Positions 22,845 through 35,312 of a stretch of DNA of 64,000 nt are shown piece by piece (within the stretch, counting starts at the first letter, position 1; each line of letters starts with the position of its first letter). Location: NCBI RefSeq assembly GCF_030272615.1, contig NC_081415.1, positions 422,929,757 to 422,993,756 of the forward strand. The letters are read 5' to 3'. Source of the DNA: Cryptomeria japonica (lineage: Eukaryota; Streptophyta; Pinopsida; Cupressales; Cupressaceae). The notes beneath the pieces were generated by a model. It was not told the DNA's origin. It did not search any database and saw only the letters and a program-made list of their open reading frames with translations. Position numbers and translations under genes: made by a program.

Positions 22845-25133
22845 TTTGACAATTTTTTGCACTTAGGGTGCTCAAGAGAGGGTGTCTGTAGGGTATGGCC
22901 ATGAGCGTTCAACCGAGTAGGGAGACAAAATAAGAGCCTGCCTAGGGTAAGAATGCCTAACTGAGTGTGTTGGAACTGACGGTTCACACCCATGATAAGA
23001 AAAATGAGAATTTAACTCCATGGCAACTTTTCATTGAAAGCATATGATGATTTTTTTATCAATTGAAAAAATTGCTGCCCTAGAAAAACTGCTTCGAATC
23101 TTGAAAATACAGGATAGGCTATTGTAAGTTGCCCTTGCGTGACCCTGTAGGTTCAAATGGATCATTCACAAGTGCCACGGATCCCAAGATATGGTCTGGT
23201 AAAGTTTGACAATTTTTGGCACTTAGCACGCTCAAGGGATGATGCTGATAGGGTATGGACTTAAGCGTTCGACTGAGTGTGGGGGAAAAATAGGAGCATG
23301 CTTGGGGTAAGAATGTCTAATAGGACATTTTGGAATTGACGGTTCACGCCCACGATGAGAAGAACAGGAATTTGGCTTTGTGACAACTTTTCATTGAATG
23401 CATCTGACGATTTTTTGGTCAACTGAAAAATCGTTGCCCTACGAAAACCACTCTGAATCTTGAAAATACGAGATAGACTATTGTAGATGATCCTCACATG
23501 ACCCTATAGGTTCAAATAGATCATTTGTAGGTGGCACATATTCTGAGATACAACCTATCAAATTTTGATAATTTTTCGCACTTAGGGTGCTCAACGGATG
23601 ATGTCGGTAGGGTATGGCCCTGAGCGTTTGACCGGGTGGGGAGGAAAAAAAAGAGCATGCTTGGGGTAAGAATGCCTAACAAAACATTTTGGAACTGATG
23701 GTTCACGCCCACAATGAGAAGAATGAGAATTTGGCTCAGTGGCAACTTTTCATTGAATGCATTTGATGATTTTTTGGTCAACTGAAAAATCACTGCCCTA
23801 CGAAAAATCACTCTGAATATTGAAAATCCAAGACAAAATATTGCAGACGGCCCTCACATGACCCTATAGGTTCAAACAAATCATTTATAACTGCCACATA
23901 TTCTAGGATACAACATGTCAAATTTTGACAGTTTTTCGCACTTAGGACGTTGAAGGGACGACGCCAGTAGGGTATGGCCCTAAGAATTTGACTAAATGGG
24001 GGGAGAAAAAAGAGAATTCTTGGGGTAATAATTCCTAACTAGATGTGTTGGAACTAACGGTTTGCGCCCACAATGAGAAAAATGACAATTTGGCTTTGTG
24101 GCAACTTTTCATTGAATGCATTTGATGATTTTTTCATTAACTGAAAAATCACTACCCTACAAAAATCGCTTTGAATATTGAAAATATGAGATAGACTATT
24201 GTAGGTGGCTCTCATATGACCCTGTAGGTTCAAACAGATCATTCATAGGTGCCACAGATTCTGAGATATGACCTATCAAAGTTTGATAATTTTTCGCACT
24301 TAGCGCGCTCAAGGGACGACGTCGATAGGGTATGGCCTTTAGCATTCGAACAAGTGGGGGGGGGAAGGAAACATGAGCATGCTTGGGGTAAGAATGCCTA
24401 ATTGGACATGTTGGAAGATGGTTCATTCCCATGATGAGCATAACAAGAATTTGGATTTGTGGCAACTTTTCATTGAATGCATTTGTCGATTTTTTGGTAA
24501 CTAAAAAATTGTTGCCCTACGAAAACTGCTTTGAATATTGTAAATAGGAGAAAGGCTATTGTAGGAGGTCTTTACATGACACTTTAGGTTCAAACATATC
24601 ATTCAAAGTTTCCACGAATATTGAGATACGACTTTTGAAAGTTTGATAATTTTTTGCACTTAGCGCGCTCAAGGGATGACACCAGTAGGGTATGGCCCTG
24701 AGTGTTCGACCGAGTGGGGGGTTAAAATAGGAGCATGCCTAGGGTAATAATTCCTAATTGGATGTGTTGGAACCGATGGTTCATGCCCATGACGAGAAAA
24801 ATGAGAATTTGGCTCCATGGCAACTTTTCATTGAATGCATCTGACGATTTTTTTGTCAACTGAAAAATCACCGCCCTACGAAAGATGCTTTGAATATTAA
24901 AATTTGAGACAAGCTATTATAGGTGGCCCTTAGGTGACCCTATAGGTTCAAATAGTTCATTCATAGGTGCCACGAATTCTGAGATACAATCTGTCAAATT
25001 TTGATAATTTTTTCATACTTCGGGCGCTCAAGGGATGACGCCAATAGGGTATGACCTTGAGAATTTGACCGAGTTGGGGGGAAAACAAGGGCATGCTTGG
25101 GGTAATAATTCCTAATTGGACATGTTGTAACTG
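22845..25133. repeat. Satellite-like array, period about 360 bp, six full units and a part
   Basis: Units start at about 22845, 23215, 23574, 23934, 24292, 24652 and 25000, each with TTTGA[CT]AATTTTT.GCACTTAG. Further conserved blocks are GGGTATGGCC, GAGCATGCTTGGGGTAA, TTTTCATTGAATGCAT and CACATGACCCTATAGGTTC. Spacings are 348-370 bp. The last unit breaks off after CATGTTGTAACTGATG. Minus-strand frames of similar sequence recur in several units but are broken in others, so coding is unlikely. Confidence 0.85.
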
Positions 25134-25851
25134 ATGTCACAATGCATTATGAAGCATAATATGCCTCCATTCAGTGGGGGTGGACATATTTTACATGTGA
25201 TAATAAAAGAAAGGAAGGTAAAATTTGTATCTTTCAATAGTTGAATGACAATAAAAACAAGTTTATGTTTAGAGTTCATATATTCAGGTCTTAAATTTAA
25301 TGGGCAACATTTGGAAATGGACCTCTTCATAGTATCTCCTTGCTGAGATAACTTTAATGATGGGGGATTGTTGATGAATGTAACTAATGGATAATGAAAA
25401 AATTGTATTCCGTTGTAGAAGATGTTTTGCTACCTTTCATTTGTCATTACTAAGTATCCATATTATGCTTAATAACAATACCAATATGGTCATTAAATTT
25501 GGTGAATTTTCCAAAAAGCAACCAAATTTAACACTTAAGATTTAGATGGAACAAATTATATCGAATCTCAGGATTATACAAAAAACATTCTATTGTTCAT
25601 TATTTAACCATTGTTAATTATTGGATTGAAGATTAAAGTTTAAAAGGTTGATGCCATGCACATGAGGAACAAGTTATATTGAATCTCAACTTCTATATAT
25701 CAAAATGTTGAATAATTACAATTGTATGTCTATATACAAATATGGCATAAACCCAAAATAAAAAAAAATGTATGTTGATATATGTAAATGTATGTCCATA
25801 TACAAAATATACATGCCAAATAGACATGTAAGTATCCCAAAATGTTCTATC
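25134..25851. other. Unassigned AT-rich stretch
   Basis: Lies between the satellite array and the LTR at 25852. Nothing recognised. Confidence 0.4.
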
Positions 25852-28115
25852 TGTAGACACCTAAAATTAATTAAATAAACATTTAATTAATTTAATCATG
25901 TCAACATAATTAATTAATTAAAATTGTGTTGGTCCCTTTCTTCTTAAAATAAATTAAAGCAAATTTAATTAATTTTATCACTATAGTCTGATAATTAATT
26001 TGTCAATTGTATACACCTAAAAATGGTTTGAAGATAATTAATTAAATAAGCAATTATTTAATTAATCCCCCTTCCTAATTTAATTGAATTCATTATAAAT
26101 TTGATTAAATTCTCCCTTTCATCTAATTTTTAATAAATCTAAGGATTTATTCATTAAGTTCATTTCAATAGCCCCCTTTGATTAATTAATTCAAATTAAT
26201 TAACCCCCCCCATTTTCAATCAATTCTTCTAATCCTCTAATTAATTAAAACAAATCAATTTATGAGTTGTTGAAAATTAATTAGTCTTTTCCTATTATTT
26301 GAATTTTTAGATTCAAATTACCCACATTCCTCCTAACTACTAACCACCTAACCTAACCATCCCTCTAAACTAACCCATTCCACCTAACCTCGGGTTTGCC
26401 TAACCCTATCCTATCTTGCACATTCTAACCTCCTTATCCTAACCTCTTATGGTTTGGATTGTCTTTCCTTGAGACACATGGCACTTTGGCCACATGTTTC
26501 CTCCCTTGGACACTTTCCCTCTCATGATCAAGGCTCCTTGACACTTGCAACCATAGAGATGACAAGTGTCCCTTCCTCCAACCTCTTCTCCAACCTCCAA
26601 TTTCACCCTTGATATCTTCAGACTCAATCTTGACCGTTGCTTCCTGCCACCTCATCCATGCCCTTGGAAATCCTATAAATATCCCCCATTTTGGAGCACA
26701 AAGGATCCCATCTCATTATCAATTTAGGCATTATTACTATAGGCATATCATTTTGAGCATTGTTATTGTAGGCAATTGCATCTTAGATTTAGTTTAATTT
26801 GATCATTTTCTAGCATAATTGTTGAATCATGTAGCTTAATCAATCTATTTTCTAGCTTAATTGCATCATCATCATAGCTTAATCATGCATATATTTATCT
26901 TAATTAGTCTCTTGGATCAATGTATCTTAATCAATCTCATCTTTGCATATCAATATCATCTCAAATCCTCCATCTAGGTGTAGTCAAGTCACTAGGATTG
27001 CTTATCCAGATCTGAGAGCAAATCCATACTCGCATCTCTTAGGAGGCGATAGGTCACTTTGTCATGGTTCATATTTAATTTTCTTCTTATTTTCTAACCA
27101 TGCTTGTAATGATCTATTGAGTGTTTGTGTTGCAACTGCAGGTATCACACTTCACAGGCATGACACCAATAAATTAATTATTCCCCATTCTTCTATAGTC
27201 ATCTCAATTATTAATTCTTCTAAATTCCTCTTAGTTAATTAATTCTAATTAATTAACTTAAAGTCATGTGATTCCTACAAATCATTTCTTCTAATCATCA
27301 CTTAATTAATTCTTCTAGAAGCATGATTATCATTATTCCTCAATTTTAAATTCCTCCACTTATTCTCTCTCCTCATGTCACATCCTTCTAACTTTCCCAC
27401 TTGCACTCATTAAGCCACCTAATCAATCTCCTTAATAATTTTCACGTCCCTAATCACCTTGATCCTTTCAAAGAAATTCAAATTTTTTGAATCTCCCTAT
27501 GCATCTTCTTCCCAAGGAATTTTTAATTCCTTTTCTCATTTAGTCTTCCACACATCCTCTATTTTGGAATTTTTAATTCCTCTTCTCTTCCCTTAAGGAA
27601 TTTTATATTCCATTTTCTCTTCCCCATGAAGCTTGAGAAGTGTGGAGACAAGAAATGCCTTTATGACAAATCTCTTGAATCTCCCACCTTGTCCTCTCAG
27701 TCCTCTCCTCCTCTTTCTTTCAATCCTAGCCCTTCATAACAAAATCAATATTGGCCCTCCATTTTGGCCTCCAATCTATAAATTGGAGTCTCATCTCATC
27801 ACAAATCATCCACTTCCATCATATTCTTATGTTATCCATTTGAGTATCTAAATCCTTCATCATATCATCATAATGCCCAAATATTTCCTCATCTAAGCCA
27901 TATCCCTCTCATCCATCATCATCATTCAAGTCCAATCCAAATCCTATCTTGTTGTGTAGTGGAGAGCAATCCACAATCCACCATCAAAGGATAAAATAAA
28001 GCAGGGCAACAAGGGTTCTTCTACTTCATCAATATCAATTGGAGGAAGAGTAGAAGCTAAGGTATAATGGTTTATTTGTGTATTTGAATGCATTATTTGG
28101 TGTTTTATTTGGTTT
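25852..28115 (+). repeat. LTR A (TGTAGACACC type), interrupted by LTR B and cut by the CACTA
   Basis: Starts TGTAGACACCTAAAATTAATT, a common start of plant Ty3/gypsy LTRs. It is interrupted at 26008-27165 and resumes with the same AT-rich TTAATTAATT style. A TATA-like CTATAAATT lies at 27776-27784. Without the insert about 1.1 kb is present, close to the 1.16-1.18 kb of its relatives. The end is not seen because the CACTA element begins at 28116. No primer-binding site follows. Confidence 0.6.
26008..27165 (+). repeat. LTR B, solo LTR nested in LTR A
   Basis: Starts TGTATACACCTAAAAATGG and ends CAGGCATGACA (1158 bp). Flanks TCAAT (26003-26007) and CCAAT (27166-27170) fit a 5-bp target duplication with one change. 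TATA box TATAAATAT at 26674-26682 is followed by a C-rich run. No primer-binding site or coding region follows, so it is a solo LTR. Confidence 0.7.
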
Positions 28116-28430
28116 CACTAGTAGAAATATGGCCAATGAATGACTACGTGACCAAAAATTTTAGACACAAGACCAAGTTTTAGCAATTTTTTACAAACAA
28201 TCTATGAATGACTAAATAAATGACTAATTTGGTCATCGGGTGAGATCACATAAATTAAAATGACTAATTTGGTCATCGGGTAAGAAAACACAACTATAAA
28301 TGACTAAATAAATGATTAATTTGGTCATTAGGTAAGAAAAACAACTAAATGATTAGTCACATAAATAAAAATGACTAAATAAATGACTATTACTCCTCTA
28401 TACTATTAGTCATGAGGTATCCCTCATTTG
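28116..28430 (+). repeat. CACTA terminus and subterminal repeats
   Basis: At least six copies of AATGACTAA or close variants, three of them in the longer phrase ATTTGGTCAT[CT][GA]GGT, at 28206-28247, 28259-28284 and 28299-28336. Such clustered motifs are the TnpA-binding zone in En/Spm-type elements. Confidence 0.7.
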
Positions 28431-31400
28431 ATAACACATTATACAAAAGTTGGACATTAAATCAACAAGTATAGGGCATTAAATCAACAATTTCTATCAC
28501 AAGAATTAGAATGTGCTCAACTATTAGGTACTTTCCCCTATTTAGTTTTTAATTGAAAATGAAACAACATTGCTTTCAAACTAGGTACTATATATTCTAT
28601 GCGCATTTATACATAACTTTTGGTTTATAATAGATTTTTTTTTTTAAAAATGATCGATTGTAATATTTTTGTTTGTAAATTATTAATCATTTTAAATATT
28701 AATTTTATTTATAAATAATAGATAATTATATTAGCATATGTATTATATTATATTTTATTTTTATTTCCATTAAAAATATAATAAGAATAAAAGTAATAAC
28801 TTTTCACCACTACTACATAAAAAGGAGGTTTAAGACAATTTTTAAAGGATTTTTTATTTTATTTTCTTAAACATTTAAATTATTATTTAAATTATCTTAA
28901 ATTAAAAATTAAAAGTATTTTGATTTCCTTAAATAAAAAATAAAGATAGAAAAACTTGAATTTTAGCATATTGAGGTGCTAATTAAGGGCAAATGAATGG
29001 CACCAAGTGGAGTTTTGTTTGAAAAACATTTAGCATATCAAGCGGCAAATGAATGGTGCCAAGTTTTTCATCTTATTCATAGAATATCTGCTTTCATTTC
29101 ATGTCTACCTTTGTCTCCAACTGCTATAAGGCCTGCGGGTATGTATTCATCTTGCCTCTAACATTAAATGTGTTGTTTGCGCCTGGTTTTGCCTTGTTTA
29201 CTTTTGAAGCAATAGTCGCATCAAGGGTAGTGTGCCTATTGATAAATATAGAGATGCATCCATATATAGTTAATTGTTTTTGCATGATGATTAAATGATT
29301 GATTAGATTCCAAGAGCTCAGATGTCATATAGAAATTATTTCATGCCAAGAGAGACTCCAAAATGTTCCAAAAATGAAAGTTTTAGGATGCAAATTGTTG
29401 CTAATATATAGGCATATCTATAAAGTATCTTTTTTCAGGTCAAATCTGCTTTAAGTGTCCAAAAATGCTCTACTATTATCATCAAAATTTCTGTCATCTT
29501 TTGAGGTTTGCACCCATTGCCCATGATTGTCCTAACTTTTTGATGGGGATTTTTCTTTGATAGTGCTTCTATATTACTGTTCTAGGTCATTTACTTGTCC
29601 TTCTTCACTATACTTTCATGATTGGATTATCTTTGTCTAACCTTGAGGGTTTTGATCTTCATTATTATGCCCTTAGACTAACCATTGTCACTTTGCAAGG
29701 TTATTAGACCCTTCAAGTGACTGTATCTTTGTCTTCACAACTGTCTTTTGTGGTTTTATAACCTTTTTTAGGATTTTATGCATTGTGTTGTTTTGATTCA
29801 ATCATAGTATCTTCTGCAATGCATGCTTTGATAGGCCTCATGATTGAATATCTCTGCCCTTTTGATGTATTTTCTAACAAACCTTCATTCATTCCTATCT
29901 ATGTTAGGGTTGTAATGGTTTGTCTCAAATGTTGCTACAATCTTTCATGCAAGCATTAATGTCTTCTGGCAGTGACTCTTGATTGTGAGAATCTGGCCTA
30001 TTCTCTTCTAAAAGTTGTGACTATTCGAAAGACTATGTTTTGTTATTATCATTGAAAGACTTTTTTAAAGCTCTTTGTCACTTGATTGTGAGAATTGAGA
30101 CAAAACCTCCTAACTGCAAGAATACCCTTTTCTAACATATCACTATCATTTTGATACTTTTTTTTCATTGTGTTTGATTCAAACATCATATTGTCTTGTA
30201 GCATCTCTAATTCTTGACCTTGAAAGGATCCTTAGCCTACTATACTCTTCATGTTAAACTCTATATCCATATTCACCCCAAAGTGGTTAGAACCCCTGGT
30301 ATCTTCTGACCTGAAACTACTAGGGACTTAATAAGCATAGGTAGCTCCTTTTGGATTGTTTGTTCTTACAAAGAAAACAAGAACTCAACCAACCCAGATC
30401 AATAGTTTTATAAGTAAAAATATTCTTATGTAGCTGAGAGGAAAGAGACCTAGGGAGGAAAGTAGCAGGTTTTACACTATCATTCATTTGAGTCAAGTAA
30501 TATCTCATGTATTCAACTTATGGTTGTCATAATAACCATGACCCATTTCATCATTGTTTTGTAGGCAAATAAACAAAGAAATCGACCTCTCCTCTTTTCT
30601 TATATTCAAAATGGTGAATCGAAACCACTTCATATTTAATTTTTAAACCTTTCAACTCGTGTCATGTTTTATACAAAGATGCAAACAAAATTTGCATGTA
30701 TATTACTGTTAGTAATGACCCCTTCACTATCTTGTGCTGAATGAAAATCCTTCAACTGAAATATATCACTCTAGCCACCATTACCAACTTCGTGCATTCA
30801 TATTTCTTCGCCTGCTTATGAAGCAAAGAGGATGGCTCCTTGCACTGATCGAGCCTCAAAAAAATGTGGCACCCTTGTTCAACAAGGGTTTATACTCTAC
30901 AACATGATGCTTATTATTCATGGGCTCAAGTAGGTTGCTTTCATGCTTAATAAAAATATGATCAAAACTTTTTGTAGTTTCATCACCATCATAATATCAT
31001 TTTTCTATTGTTAACATCATACATCCTCATGCTACGCTGGCAATTCATCAGACTCTTCAATTTATTCACTCTTTATATGGTAGTGACTACCTTTAACTTA
31101 TGAACCTTCAAACAAATCATCATAACAACCCCTTCACTATCTTGTGTTGAATGAAAATCCTTCAACTGGACTGCATTGTATAAGAATTGGATGTGGATCT
31201 TTCATTCTTTCCTTGATTTACCATTTTTTATTGTTCCACCCTACGATTTTGTATTTGAGGTATATAAAATAGTTGCTCTATAGAGTTTTTGTAATCTCTC
31301 TACATTATTTTGGTTGCCTTCATTTAAATTATGTAATGTTTCCATGATTTCAAAAAGTAAAGATTTTAGGAACAAGGTTTGATATGCATATATTTCTTAT

Positions 31401-32260
31401 ATACCAGCACAACAATTGAATGTTGGGGGTGTAATGGATATTTTAATACAGATATTTAAAATATAGAAACCCTTGCTATAAAATCTTATAACTGATGCCA
31501 ACACCAAGAAGTAGGGTTATTTTAGAGATTTTGGAAGTAACTACACATCAAATTTTGGGTGCCTTTCAAAAGAAAGTGGTATGATGAAATCTTTGGGCAT
31601 AAAATAGATGAAATGCACTCCATACTACTGCTGCACAATATTTTGTTCGATGGGATTTTTAAAATAGTACAGGAAAGTGTATGGAACAACCAAATTCTTA
31701 TCATTATAAACAATGAATATTTTAAGATCTTGTTATGATGTGAAAGTTGACAATATTTTATGAAAGGTCCCTAAATGAATACACTTTAAACTAATTTTAG
31801 CAATGACTATCGTTTATCTTCATGTCAATTGGACCTAATTTCTATTTATCTTTTCTATATAATCAAATAACTCTTATTTAAAATATATAGTTTAAATTAA
31901 CAATTATTTGACTATCATATCAAAGTATATTGGAAATATATGATAGTGTTATTTTGATTAAGGACACATATTCTTCACTATATTGTCTGGCTTCTACAGT
32001 TTTTGAGATGTTAACTTGTAGTGTTCTTTGGTACTAAAATATTGAATCTATTACTATGTATTGGTTGTTGCATTTATTAAGCTAAGATTCTTGGCTTATT
32101 GTTGTTCTCTATCATTGATTTTGGCTTATTATTGTCCATAATCTTTGGATTTGACTGTATCATAGTTTGTTGCAGATAACACACTATCTTATCCCAAGTC
32201 TTACTATTGTTCTTTGATCAAAGAGTGCCTTGAATGTGTCATCATTGAATATCACTAGTT

Positions 32261-32444
32261 ACGTTTGTTATTCTCATGGATAGGTATTGAAGCACTTGCA
32301 TGGGCAATAAAGCTTGTTTGGATAGGACCTGGAGACTTTTGAAAAGGCGGGCAAGGAATTCAAAATTAGTTGCAACGTATTCGAAGTTAGGGAGGTGCTC
32401 TACAACAAATTCAGAGGTAACTTGAACCCCTCATTTCTGAAAGT
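32261..32444 (+). pseudogene. Exon-like fragment, copy 1
   Basis: A segment aligns without gaps to 33507-33690. From about 32327 one plus frame is open through the end and encodes a charged sequence containing FEVREVLYNKFRGN, preceded by an acceptor-like TTTGGATAG. The donor at its end reads AAAGTCAA and is not a good splice site. Origin gene not recognised. Confidence 0.35.
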
Positions 32445-32571
32445 CAAAAACCTCTTAATGTCTCCTATTTAGATCTCAAGTCTTTTTATGCAATTTTTTT
32501 ATTAGGCACTCAGATCTCAATCTTATCCTTTTTGGGCTCTTTCTTGGAAAATGTGAAAATCAGTTGCTTTT

Positions 32572-32838
32572 TCAGTGATTCAAGTGATTTTTTTTGGGAT
32601 TAAGAGGATATATATTATTATATTCGTCCATTTCGATAATTTCTTTTAAATTTTCATGGATCCTTTTGGTTCCCAAATCAACATATTGGAAAGTTATAAG
32701 GTTATACCAAATCCTATCTTCAAACCCTCCAACTGATTTGGCCAACTTACAGAGTGTTCCTTTCAGATTATTCACTCCCTGCACTTCAGGTTCTCTAGGT
32801 ACTAGGTGGGTATACCTCTTCACCAACTGATTCTTCAA
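32572..32838 (-). pseudogene. Protein-like fragment of unknown origin
   Basis: An 88-codon minus-strand frame with ordinary protein composition (LVKRYTHLVPREPEVQGV, then LITFQYVDLGTKRIHEN). The frame continues a few codons upstream without a start. No domain recognised. It sits between the two copies of the exon-like duplication. It could be a chance frame. Confidence 0.25.
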
Positions 32839-33506
32839 GGTGATTTTTTTGTATGGCAGATTATGCCTCTCTACTATATTCTGATTTTGATTGTTTATCT
32901 CAAAATGAATTCTCTTTTCTGAGATAAAATTCTTTAGCTTCTTCTATTTATCCCTACTTCCTATTTTTGTTTCCTTCTTATATCTTCAAACTAAAACTGA
33001 AAATGTAAATAATTGAATTGATTAAATGTAACTTAATGACTGATTAGTGCCTTCCTCCTCTTTGGCTAAAGAGTCACTAATTCCTAGAATCTCACGTATA
33101 ACTCCTATGAGACAATTTTTGAATCCACTATTGGAATGGATCTATCAACTATTCCAACTTCAAATACTACTCCACTATTTTCTTGTCACAACAGTTAATC
33201 TAAATGAGTTTAACTTTTACTTGAAAATATTAGCACCCTGTAAAGTGCATAGCTTTCATCTTCTTTCCATTAGTGATCCACAAAATAACTAGCACTTGCA
33301 CCAAATAAAGTGCAATGGAAATGTTGATAGTAAGATATATAAAATGAGATTTCAATATTGTATAAATTTATGTATTAAACAAAATTTTCATGATTATGTA
33401 GTATTTGAATTTCTTTGCATTAGAGTATAAATCATTAATGTGTCATCATTGAATATCACTAGTTACTTGAATGTGCCTTGAATGTGTCATCTTTGGATTA
33501 TTTTTT

Positions 33507-33690
33507 ACGTTTGTTATTCTCATGGATATGTATTGAATCACTTGCATGGGTGATAAAGCTTGTTTGGATAGAACCTGGAGAATTTTGAAAAGGTGGGCAA
33601 GGAAATCAGAGTTTGCTGCAACGAATTTGAAGTCAATGAGGCCCTCTACAACAAATTCAGAGGAAATTTGAAACCCTCATTGCTGAAAGT
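33507..33690 (+). pseudogene. Exon-like fragment, copy 2
   Basis: Second copy of 32261-32444, same length. The same frame is open (FEVNEALYNKFRGN) and here ends in a good donor, CTGAAA|GTAAGC. Reading frame kept in both copies and splice signals at both ends suggest a captured or duplicated exon. Confidence 0.4.
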
Positions 33691-33869
33691 AAGCTAATAG
33701 GAAACACACACATATTCCACTCTTAGTAGGTAAACTTCAAATGAATGTAAGATAGATCTCAAAACAATGACTCATTGCATCCTCTTCTTTCTCTTATGGT
33801 CTCAGAATGTAAGATAGATCTCAAAACAATATAAGAATACAAAATATTACGATGGATTAGTGTCAAAGG

Positions 33870-35312
33870 TTGACTATGGAGCAATATCTTGCATATGATG
33901 AAAGAGTAGCTAATGAGAGGAGCTTGGAAAATTATCCATGTCCATGTAATGATTGTCTTGATGGAAAGGTGAAAAAAAGAAATGTGATTTATCGACATAT
34001 GATAAGTTGTGGGTGTAGTGGTATAAGCCCTTGGAATTACAATTATTATGAAGATATGATAGAATTGCAGATTGTGAGAGATGAAGAGGCAACAACCATA
34101 GACAAAGTGGCACCAAACATAGATGAAGTGGCACCAAACATAGATGAAGAGGCAAAAATGTTTGACGACGGGTTTGGAGTTGATATAATGCTAAATACGG
34201 GTCTAAGAGATGATTGGGCCAAGTCAATGGAGGATGCTTTAAAGACTGTTTATGCTAATTGTAAGTTACGTCATTTGACAACAATCCTTCAAATTCTTAA
34301 CTTGCAAGTGGTGCATGGTTGGACAAATGAGAGTGTAGATTGGTTATTGGCATTATTAAGTTCATTGTTACCCGCTGACTCCATATTACCAACAAAATGA
34401 AGTCAATGTAAAAAGAAAATCATTAAGCTCAGATTGGGGTATGAAAACATCCACACATGTGTGAATGGTTGAGTATTATTTCACAAAAATATTGCAAGCG
34501 ACAACGAATGTCTGAAATGTCATGAAGCGAGGTATAGACAAGGGTTGAAATCAGCTGTGGTTCCTAGAAAATTTCTTCGCCACTTTTCGATAATCCCACG
34601 ATTACTTTGAATGTATAGGTGCAGAGACATTGCTGAACTTATGCAGTGGCATGCCCAAGATAAGAGCACTGATGGAAAACAACGACATGTGCCTGATTCA
34701 AGGATGTGGATGAAATTTGATAATAGATGGCTTGATTTTTCTCAAGATCCTCGTAATATAAGGTTGGGTTTGGCTCTAGATGGGGTGAACCAATTCTCAG
34801 ATCAAAGTACTAAATGGTCAACTTGGCCAGTGTTTCTAATAAATTATAACTTTCCTCCATGGTTAGCAACTAAACCATTTTTCTTAATGTTATTATTGAT
34901 TATACCAGGAAAGAAAAGTTTGACTTTAGAAACAATAGATGCCTATCTAGGGCCATTGTATGATGAGCTAATGGAATTGTGGAAAGGAATTGAAGAAATT
35001 AAATCTTTAAGGGATGGTTATTCAATCAAATTCACTTTAAGAGCTTCCTTATTGTTTACGATTCATGATCTTTCTATATATGGCATATTATCTAGTCTCT
35101 CTGTTCATGGATACCATGGATGTCCTGCTTGCAACTTTAAGGATTTTGTGAGGCACTCAATAAGTTTGTGTAAGTGTATTTATTGTGGACATCATGCTTA
35201 CCTTAAAATGGATCATCCATGTCGTCAGCAAAAAACACGTTTCAACGGTCAAGAAGAGAATCGGGAAGCACCATTGCTAATAATAGGTGATTACATTATT
35301 GAGTATGGATAA
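33870..35312 (+). pseudogene. CACTA TNP2-type transposase, N-terminal half
   Basis: The first block has the transposase-associated pattern YPCPCNDC…H…GCSGISPWNYNYY. It is followed by a Cys/His-rich stretch (CKKKIIKL…CLKCHEARY) and, from 34611, the TNP2 catalytic region: DIAELMQWHAQDKSTDGK, LGLALDGVNQF, STWPVFLINYNFPPW, IPGKKSL and GYHGCPACN. The reading is in one frame from 33870 to 35312 apart from stops near 34398, 34470 and 34609, the last where relatives have Arg (CGA to TGA). TNP2 cuts at the CACTA termini in En/Spm elements. The remainder of the protein continues at 39709. Confidence 0.8.

Larger units (their letters stand above)
28431..33869. other. Long stretch between CACTA 5' end and TNP2, mostly unassigned
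   Basis: No transposon gene is seen. It includes a 42-bp phrase repeated at about 30718 and 31128 (CCCCTTCACTATCTTGTG…), the 184-bp exon-like duplication at 32261 and 33507, and a minus-strand frame at 32572-32838. It may be CACTA interior enlarged by captured DNA or by older insertions. Confidence 0.4.

Noticed and set aside
23261-24465. Recurring minus-strand frames in the 360-bp array (EHPKC..LS-type peptides)
   Set aside because: Each follows from the repeat unit, and units differ by stops and indels; no start, promoter or known domain.
22845-25133. CRISPR array
   Set aside because: Units are about 360 bp and wholly repeated without short direct repeats or unique spacers; the sequence is a plant nuclear region.
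31420-31470. Copia polypurine tract and 3' LTR start (TGTTGGGGGTGTAATGG)
   Set aside because: No upstream coding region, no partner LTR and no target duplication could be found.
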